This document shows positions 18,072 to 27,500 of a stretch of DNA of 64,000 nt, piece after piece; position 1 is the stretch's first letter; each line of letters begins with the position of its first letter. Below the pieces are notes generated by a model. That model worked only from the letters and a program-made list of their open reading frames with translations, was not told the origin of the DNA and ran no database searches. Source of the stretch: Cafeteria roenbergensis (Eukaryota; Sar; Bigyra; Bicosoecida; Cafeteriaceae); NCBI GenBank assembly GCA_008330645.1, contig VLTN01000059.1, positions 62,001-126,000 on the forward strand. The letters are read 5' to 3'. The translations under genes and the position numbers were made by a program.

Positions 18072-18569
18072 TTTTGGCCTGCGTGCGGTTCGCGAGCTCA
18101 GGCGTGACACTGCGTGTCTCCTATGCGTGGCGCCTGAGCACAATTTGTGCTGCCGTCGCTGTCACGGGTGGCGGAATGTGCGCAGAGCCCGCTAGGGAGT
18201 GTCGCGGGGGGGGTGGGGTTGCTGCCTGGGCACGACGATCGCTCACGCACTCGTGGATCAAACTCGCAGCGCGCCATTCACACGTGACATGCGCAGCGCA
18301 CCGGGCCCGCCTCGTTGCTTGACACGACGCGGCTCGCAGCGCCACTGCTCTGCCGGCATGGGGAAAGGCCACCTGAGCCACGGAAAGCCGTCGCGCAGAC
18401 AGCCGTCCCACAACGCGCTCGTCGTGACGAAAGCGCGCTCTAGCCCCTGGCCTGGCGGTTGCGCCAGCACGGACGACAGCAAGTCGGTTGCACAACAGCC
18501 CGCTCAGTCGTTCAACTGACACGCGCCCTGCGCACGGAGTCCCCAGCGTGCTCGCAAGCCGCTGCATCC
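18072..18569. other. Convergent intergenic spacer
   Basis: About 500 bp between the 3' ends of TBCB (+) and the helicase gene (-). It contains two adjacent inverted repeats just past the TBCB stop codon. The remainder shows no gene or recognisable RNA. Confidence 0.6.
18096..18151 (+). terminator. Two adjacent inverted repeats in the presumed TBCB 3' UTR
   Basis: GCTCAGGCG (18096-18104) pairs with CGCCTGAGC (18131-18139), a 9-bp stem with a 26-nt loop, starting 25 nt after the stop codon. It is overlapped by AGCACAA-T-TTGTGCT (18137-18151), a 7-bp inverted repeat. The two share bases 18137-18139, so they may be alternative structures. A role in mRNA 3'-end formation or stability is inferred. 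Confidence 0.35.
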
Positions 18570-21500
18570 TCAGCTCAAACCGTCCAGAGGCGGCACGGCT
18601 CGCAGCCGCGGGAAGAGGCTGTCGAGGTCTCGGGCTCGCGTGCCGGCAAAGACCTTGTCCGGGGAGGTCTGCGAGGTGCGCTCTCGCTCGCTGGGGGAGC
18701 CTGTCAGGAGGAGCCACCCGCCCTTCAAGTTCGGCTCAAGCGCACGAACAGCAGCCACGCCGGCCTCCAGGCTGGCCCAGGTCGCGTCCGTAACAGACCT
18801 GCAAAATGCAGCGTGCTTGGCCGCCGTGAAGCCGCCGGGCGAGACAGCAGCTTCCGTGATGTCATCCCACAAGCCGTCAAGCTCGGCCACAGCCGCGTCG
18901 CTGACCCGCGCCACCACGGCTGCCGCAGAGCTGAGAACGGTGGCCGCAGCGACGCAGCGCAAGAGCGGCCGGCCAAAGGTCCCGCTGCGCGCGAGGGTCG
19001 GGGCAGCAGCCTTGGGTTTGGCGTGTTTGCCCTCCCGACCCTTGGATCGCAGCGGGGCCTTGGCGCCACGGTCAGACGTCCTGGCCTTGCAAAACGCCGC
19101 CACAGCATCCTCCAGCGTTCGGCGAAGCGCGTTGATGCAGCGCATTGCAGCGGGGGTCCAGCACACGCCGAGACGGCAGTTCCTGGAAGGGCTGTCGCCC
19201 TCAAGGGCCACCTCCCACACTCGCCAGTGCGGGCTTCCTGTGCCGGTCGCCCGCACCGCGAGTCCCCGATCGCGAGAAAACAGCACCAACGGAAGGGCAC
19301 TCGCAGCCTCGTCCGGCCACAGCATCGTCGCGCCTCCGACCCGAATGCAGTGGCCATCCGCGCCGGTGAGGGATGCGTCGGTGAAGAGCACCACGCGCTT
19401 CTGAGAGGCCATCGGACCAGCGATTGCTGGGTCCGCGAGCAGGTCAGTCTGGCTGTCAAGAGCTCCTGCACCATCGAAGAAGAAGCGACCAATGGGCGGA
19501 GCGTCGGGGTCACGGTCCCCGGCAAGCTCGCCGGCAGCCCCCGCGAGCTCCAGCGCCGCCGACACCGATCCCTTGCCAAGCTGGAATGCGCAGTACTGCA
19601 GCCCTGTGGTCTGGTGGGGGTTGCTACTGCTGCGAGGGGCTGTGCAATGGACCGCCTTGGCCTCCCTTGCGCGAGCCTCTGCAGGCGATTGCGCCTTCTT
19701 CAGGGCAGCATGAGCCCGGGACCCGACTGGCAGACCCAGCTGCTCCACTGGCGCGTATGCGGCGTTGTCCAGAACCACCGACCGAGCGACACGGGCCTTT
19801 TCGCCTGCTTGCACCTGAGGCAGCAAGTCCTTGGTCAGGCAGCGGTCTTCCAGGCCTAGCAGGACCGCCCGCGCAGGCGAGGCCGGCTCGGTGATGCCAA
19901 AGAAGCGGCCGCCAGGTGAGGCGGTACCGGCTGGCGTGGAGGACCCTCTCAGCGTGGCCCCAACCGAGGGATCCTTGAGCGAGCGCAGCTTTGCCGCCTT
20001 TTTCGAAGCGGCCCCGCCGCGAGCGGCACAGCAGGCCAGAGCAGCCGCATGGGCGCGGTTGATCTCCCACACGTGCGCCCACACGAGCTGCTCGCCGCCG
20101 GCTGGGGCCAGCTTCCCCACGAGCAAGGCCTTGTCAAGCCCCCCCGGCGCGGCCGCCTTGCACATTGCGCTCAGCTCCTCCGAGGACGCGCTGCTGGGAA
20201 CGGCCTTGACTGTGCGCAGACGCACAGCTGCCGAGACCACAGCGGCAGGGAGGGCGTCTTCGGGGACTGAGAAGAGGGCGGCTGCCACCTCGGCCGGGCT
20301 GCCCTTCAGCTTGTTTGACAGGTTGACGGCGGGCGGGGGCGGAGCGGCAGCGGCACTGTCAGCCTCACTTTCCCGCTTTGCCCGCGAGGACAGCGCACTC
20401 TGCAGCGACTTGACGGCTCCAGGCGACAGGGCGGACGCCCTGAACGCGGAGTTGGACTCCGACTCCACCAGCGGCGCTAGGGCTGGAGGCAGCCCGGCAG
20501 CGAGCAAGCCCACAGCAGCCCGTGCAGCCTTGCCTCCAGGCAAAGGGTCCTTGGCCACAGCAGGCACGCCCTCGAACAAAAGCGCTGGCTGAGCGGCGGC
20601 GGGCACGGAGCGGTACAGCTCGCCGCGAAGGGGGGCACCCGGCCCGACTGCCAGGCCAGCAGCGGGGGCAGCTACTGCGGCGGCAGAAGCTGCGCCGGCA
20701 GCAGCGGCGGCAGCTCCGGCCGCGCCTGCGCCACCCGCAGCCGCCTCCGCCGCAAGGAAGCCAGCCGGCAGAACTGTGCTGGCCGTGCGGCTTGGCGTCG
20801 GCGTCCTGCCTCGCTTGTCTTTCTTGGACGAGCCAGGCACGGCGACCAGGGTGTTGTGCCCGAAGGCCGCGCACATGAGCAGGCGCAGGGCATCCAGCGG
20901 CACCTCACGGTGCGGCGCGCAGCCCTCTTCCGCCGCGCCGACGATTTCTCCAAGGACGTCCGACTCGTCGTCAGGGACACCGTGACGCCTCTGGGCGGCA
21001 GGCTCTTCGGCAGCGGCGCTCAGTCGAGCAGGCCGCGCCGCTGAGGCCGCACGACCGGCGCGCGCGCTCGCACGGTGCTGGGGCCTGCGGGCCCCATAGG
21101 CACCACTTGCCACGTCGGAATCGCCGATGCTGGTGCGGGCAAGCGCGCCCTCGGCGCCAACGAGGTTCAGCGCCGTTGCAAGCGAGTACACTGCTGGGAA
21201 AGTTCGCGACCCGCGAGCTCCGCCGCGCGCGGCGGCCAGAGCTGGCTCGAGGGCGCGAGGCGCCACAAGCGCGCCGGCCACGGACCTCCCCGACAGCTCG
21301 GCCAGCGCGCGCGGCATTCGGGCGGCACCGCGCTCCCACAGGCCGTGCTTGTCGAACCACTCCAGCCGCCTCCGCTGCAGGCGGCCGCCCTCCAGCTGCA
21401 CCGCCAGCATCACTCGCATCGCGGCGGCGATGTCCGACCCAGTCCCTCGAGCCAAGGAGTCGCGCGCTGCAGCCGACCGCGCCGCGTTTGTGTTGGCCTC

Positions 21501-24500
21501 CGCAGCCGTCTTGGCCCTGCGGCGGTCCGAGTTGGTGAAGATACGGTCCGATGTTGCCGCCACGACCATCCCAGCCGCCACATCCGCCACACCGAGTGCC
21601 GAGCCAAGGATCGTGCACATGGCATGCGTGGTCGACTCGGGGAAGCTTGCCACAGCGGTGCCGAGCGGGGTCAGTCTGGCATCGTCGCTGGGTGACTCCA
21701 GGCTGCCGATGGCGAACAGCCGGCCCAGCGCGGCGTCAATGTTGGCCGTGTCGGGCGGCTGCGGCGCGTCGGCAAGGATGGAGCGCATGCTGCCCTCCAG
21801 CCCGAGCAGGCGGAGCTGCAGGATCGTCTCGTCCAGAGGCAGGCGGCAGATCTCGGGCTCGTCGTGGGCGGGCATGCAGTTCGCATGGAAAGCACGAGTG
21901 TACAGGCGAAACACCCGCCCCGGAGCGAGTCGCCCCGCCCGGCCCTTGCGCTGCGTCGCCGACGCCTGAGACCCGAACGTCTTGACGAGGGCCGTCGTGC
22001 CTCGTGACGGCAGGAAGCGCAGCGACTTTTGCTGCCCGAGATCCACGACGGACGTGAGCCGCGGCAGGGTGAGGGACGTCTCCGCGATGTTCGTGGCCAC
22101 GACGATGCGGCGCTTGGAGCCCCGCCACGTGGACGACGCTTCCGGCGGCGGTCGGCGGGATGGGGTGCCAGCGCTCCACTCCCCGTCCACCTCCGGAGCA
22201 GCATCTGCCAGGTAGGCGTCGTCGGAGTCGAAATCGTGCTCGTTCGTGGCCAGGGACGTGTCCTCCTCCGTGCCCTGCGAGTGCAGCATCACCACCTGCA
22301 TGGTGCGGCGACGGCTCGAGGGCACCACCGAGGGGTCGTTGATGGCCGTGACGATGGCCTCAATCTCGGGCACGCCCGGGGCAAACACGAGGGTCGTCTC
22401 CCCAAGCTTGGTGACCTCGTCCGCAAGGCTGGCAGCAAGCGTCTCGGTCTTGGCGTCTGTGGGCGGCGAAAAGGACAGGAAACGCTCCATCCCTTGTTCA
22501 GAGCGCTTCCCCGGTGCGGGCGGGCACCCCCGCGCTGCGGCCCGCTCGTCCAGCTCGCTCAGCTGCTTCTCGAGCCGGTCCATGCTGTTGCCCAGAACTC
22601 GCGTGGCCGTACCGAAGCGTCGGGAAGTGTGCGGCGCCTGCTCCTCAAGGTCGCCCAGGAAGAACTCGTCCACCTCGAACCGCATGGTCCCCACGCTCAG
22701 AGTCACAGGGGCGGGGAGAGGGCTCGGCGGGCAAAAGTAGTCGCTGAACAGCTTCGCCTCCAGCGTGGCGGACATGATCACGACTCTAGGGCAGCTCCAC
22801 CCCTGGAGAGGGACCAGTGGCGCGCCTCCGGCCGCCTCTGCTGCCGCCATGTCTCGTGCCCAGAAAGGGCGGAGAAGCCGTCGCAGGACCAAGCAGAGCA
22901 CATCGCACTGGACGCTGCGCTCGTGGACCTCGTCAACGCAAATCAAGTTGTGACTCTCGCCGAAGGCCTCCTTGTTGTGAACGAGCCACGTGACCAGCCA
23001 GCCGGTGGTGGCGAACGTAACCTGGGTGCTGCCGGAGGCCTCAGCATCGCCACCGATGCGAAAACCAATCTCCTCTCCCACCCGGGTGCCCCGCTCCTTG
23101 GCCACGCGGCCCGCCAGGCCGGTGGCAGCGATGCGGCGGGGCTGCGTCACCACAACGTGCTTGGGGCGCCAGCCCGGCTGGTGGGTTTCCTTTATCCACC
23201 TCGCAGCCTCCAACAGCAGCTGCGGCACCTGGGTGCTCTTTCCCGACCCCGTCTCCGCTCCCAGCACGACCACGGGCGACGTCAGCACGCCGCTGACGAT
23301 TCTGGCGCTGAAGTCGCGGATGGGAAGGCTCGCGCTCACGCTGCCTGCCCGAGGCTTGGGGAACTCGGAAGGCAGGCGCGCCCACTCGTCCGCCAGCAAC
23401 CTGGCACCGCCACGGCCGACATGCGGCTCCGTCGCGGCGTGCGAGGGGCGGACAGCGCTCGTTGCCGCTGCAGCCACGCAGCTGCTGTCCCCGCCCGCAC
23501 CGCTTGCGGCTGCGGCTGCACCATCCGCACCTGCCGAACCAGCTGCGCTCTCCGGATTGCTGTCGAGGTGGCTCACGCCAGCAGCGGCCGCGCCAGTCGA
23601 TGCAGCGTGTCCCGATTCCAGTTGCAGCGCGAGGCGAGAAGATGGATCCTTGTTCAGCACACAAGCAGGCCACGGGAGCGAGAGGGGGGGAAGCGCGTGC
23701 ATGGTCGACACGATGGCTTCTCCGGACACGAGCGAGGTCGACGGCGGGCGCTCCCAAGCGTCCCGGGTGCCGATGGTCAGATGCGCAACAGCGCGCTCGA
23801 AGGGGACAGCACAGGCTCGGGCGTTGACGTGAAGCAGCGCCCCAATGACGCGCGACGCGTGGCCCAGATCCAAGGCACGTGCTTCGCCCGCATCATCGCC
23901 AGCAGACTCCTCACGTTCGACTGCATCATCCTCGAAGTCATCGACACCCTGAGACTCGTCTGCCGTTGCTTCTGCGGCAGCGCTCGCAGCAGCAGCCCCG
24001 GTGCTGGCTCGAGCTGACTTCGCCAGAAGCGGAGGAACCCACGACTTCCCAGGGCGTGACATTCCCTTGGGGAAGGTCACCTCAGGCCCGTGCTTCAGAT
24101 GCCCCTTGCTCACAAACACGGCTGGCACTTTTGCAAGCGAGGCCAGCCTCTGCAGGGCAGCCATGCCGGTCCCAATTTTCTTGGCCGAGCAGGATGCCGC
24201 CCACACCTTGAGCGGCAGCGAGGCGCTCTTGAGAACCTGCTGCTGCCAAAGAAGGGCCTTGCGAACCGAGTCCACCGTGACGTGCACCTGCCCCACAACC
24301 TTGGCGAAGTGCGCAGACTCCTGGCCGGCCCGTTTCAGCAGCTCAACGGCGGCTGCGTGGGAGCAGGCAGCCTCGGTTGCGAACACAAGAATTCCGCCCT
24401 TGCGAGTGGGCATGACGCCGTGCGCCGGGTTGGATGGCAGAATTGCCGGCTGGCTGGCAGCCGCGGCGTGCTCGTTGGTCGCAGGTGGGATGGCAGCGCC

Positions 24501-27500
24501 TCCTCCTCCGCTGGCTGGCATTGGGCGGCAGGTCTCTGGGAGAGTTGCCTCCGGGTCGACCTTTCCCTTGATCACCGCGAGGGCGATGGCAGGCAGGCCC
24601 CGCTTGACGAAGGCGGCTGTTGCACTCTGCAGTGCGTGCTCGTGAGCGTCCTGGTTAAACGCGATGGCCCATGCAGACATCCGACCCTTGGGCAGGGAGC
24701 ACCGAGTCGCCAGGGCGTGCCGCGCCCAGAACAGCGCGTGGATGTGGTGAGGCTCCGACAGGGCCACCCGAGTTGCCTGCCCGGCGCGCGCTCCTGCACC
24801 CTTTGCCGTGATCACGTTGCGGATCTCCTCGATGGCCTCCTTGCGTGAGGCCGAATCGGCCAGCGCAACAACAACAACGGAGCTCGTCTTGGCGGCGACG
24901 ACCGAAGCCAAAATCGCACCGCGCCGGCTGACTGACTCGTGAGCAGCGGGCAAGGCACCAGGCCAGTCGGTGACTGCCGAGGTGGCTCCTGCTCCTGCCG
25001 CGCTCGCCGCTCCTGCCTCGCTCGCCGCTCCGGCCGCGCTCGCCGCTCCGGCCGCGTCCGCACTCGTCGATGCCGCCAGCAGCCGTTGCGTGTAAATACG
25101 AGGCACAGGGCTCCGGAACTTTCCCAGAGCACGCACCAGGCCGCGCACTTGCTCCGAGGGCACGCGCACCAAAATCATCGCAGCTCTCGACAGCGGCTTC
25201 CCCTTCAGCTGGGCTTGCATGCCGGGAGTCACACGAACGATGCTGCGGATTGGGGCAGTCACGATGGCAGGAGCTGCTGCTTTGACGGGCTCCTGCCTGA
25301 ATGCCGCAGCGAGAGCTGGCAAGTCCCCAAAGCCCAGAACAATCCGGTACAGCGGGCAGGCAGCCGGCTGACTCGGGATGGTGCCCGCGGGAAGCACAAG
25401 GACGCTCGTCTCTCCCTGGCAAACCAGCTGCACGCAGGGCCACTGGCTTTTGGCAGAGAATGCGGCGGCATGCGTCGAGACCACGGCCTTGCTGGCCGAG
25501 AACCAGACAAGCCAGCCAATCGACGGCACGGGGAATGCGGCGTCTGGAAGACACACGGCAGCCCTCACGAGGTGCGGCAGCAACTGCGCGGGCACTGGCT
25601 GGAGCTTGACCAACCCGACTGCCCCGCACCTTGCTGGGTCCACCGCGCTCAACTCAGCGGCATGGCGGGCTCGCGTGGCGAGGCTTTCAACAGCCTTGAT
25701 CACGTCCGCGGCTCCGACGGAAGCGTCGGTCCCAATGAGCAGTGCGGAGTAGCCGCTCTCGGCCCCGGGCAGCACGCAGTCGCTGATGTTGTGCCTGAGC
25801 CGAGACGTCACAGCCTCGGCCTGCACGGAGTTCAGCCCCTGAGGGCTTGGCCCGAGTCCTCCGCGTGCGGGCCCAGCGGACGCAGCGGGCGCAGCGGGCG
25901 CAGCGGGCGCAACGGCGGCGCCGCGGCCAGGTCCAGGCGCCGCGGCAGTGCCACCGGCGCCACTTGCCGCCGATGCGTCGACCTCGCCGGCACGCCGATC
26001 GAACTTGGCGCACGCTTGCGCCAGTGCAAGCGCCAAGTCCCCCTGCCAGCCAAAGCGGTCGCGCACCAGCTGCGGCTGGGCGAATCCATCCGTGCTGTCG
26101 ATGACGCGGCCGATTGCATCCATGCACGAGAGCAGCGTCTGCAGCGCCCTTGCCTCCGAGTCGGCGAGGGCCACAGTCTCGTCGCGCCGGTAGGAGGCCA
26201 CGGTGCTGGCCGCAAAGGATGCCGCGGCAACGTCTCCCGAGGCTGCTGCGTCGAGCAAGAGGGCTGCGCCAAGCACCGCCGCCTCCACCAGGTTCGCGGC
26301 CTGGAGCTCCTCGCCAGTGTACACGGCCTCTCCCGCTGCGGCAAGCTCGGCCAGCGCGCGGTGGCGGATGAACGCCGCGGCAGAGAGCGCCTGCGCCGTG
26401 AGGGTGGCTGGCAATTGGCCAGGGTCGGCGACCCCAAGCGACTTGAAGCACTCGGTGAGCCCCGCGTGCGCGATAGCGAAGCGACCCTCGTACGTCGATA
26501 CGCTGGAAGGCCAGGTGTAGCGGCCGGTGGATCCGCGCGACGCGTGGTGAGTCCGCACAGCGGCTGGCCCGCTGCTGTCTTGGATGCTGGCAGCGGAGTA
26601 CAGTTCCAGCAAGCTCGCGATGGCCCCTGAGCTGCTCGGCCAGCCGCCCACCGGAGGTCCCGCCTGGCCCTTTCCCGCCATCGAGAGCGCAACCTTGATT
26701 CCCGCGTAGCCAGCCAGGTCAAGCGGCGAGCCGCGATTCCACTCCGGAAGCCAGAGCAGTGCAGGCAGGCAGGCCACAGCTGCCGCCACGCTGGCGCGGT
26801 CGTCAGGCGGGAGTTTAACCAGGGCGCCGAGAGCAACGCTGCGCACCGGGTTGGCGCAGCGGACGAGAAACGGAGTTGGGGCCTTGAACAGAGGGCGCAG
26901 CGTGGTCGGAACGGCGGACAAACCCGCGAGCCCTAAGAGCGCGCCATCGATCGGCCGGGTCGCCACGCCTTGCGATAGGTCCTCCGCGTCGAGCGGGGGA
27001 AGCCGGGAGCCACGCGAGACGGCTAGGCCTGCTGGAGCCAAGTGCCCCCCAAGCCGGCAAAGCACCACGCAGCCGAGGGCGTCGAGCCGGTGGTCAGTGC
27101 GGGTGGCGCAGAAGCGGGCTGCGCCAACGGCCGCGTCCCAGTCCGGCCACACCATTGTGAGGTCCTGAGTGGCTGCCGCCCAAGTCAACGGCGAAGCGGG
27201 GCTGCCGGTGAGGCGACGCCGTGGCCGGAACAGCTTCATGCGCTCGGTCCAAGGCTCGCAGCGGCCCGGCAGCGACTGCATTCCGCCAGCACACGCTGCA
27301 AGGTCAACGAGCTGCTGGGGTTTGTTGCGCAGGATCTCGCCAACCACCGCCCTAGCCGTGGGCTCGTCACAACCGGATGCCGAGTCGCTCCAAAGGCCCT
27401 GCGTCACCGTCGCGAGGGCTGCGCCCTCTACGGCGCCCAGTGCCCACATGAAGTCAGAGTCAGCAGGCGCCACTGGGATCCTGATGGACCGGTCGCTCGC

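Noticed and set aside
18081-18105. Possible tRNA B-box (GCGGTTCGCGAGC)
   Set aside because: No matching A-box, anticodon stem or acceptor stem could be found around it.
18459-19859. A 466-codon plus-strand frame overlapping the helicase 3' end
   Set aside because: Mostly antisense to the helicase C-terminal OB-fold-like region, with no recognisable content.
22029-26630. Plus-strand frames of 662 and 563 codons opposite the helicase gene
   Set aside because: They lie antisense to the conserved DExH motifs and the linker, and show no recognisable domain.
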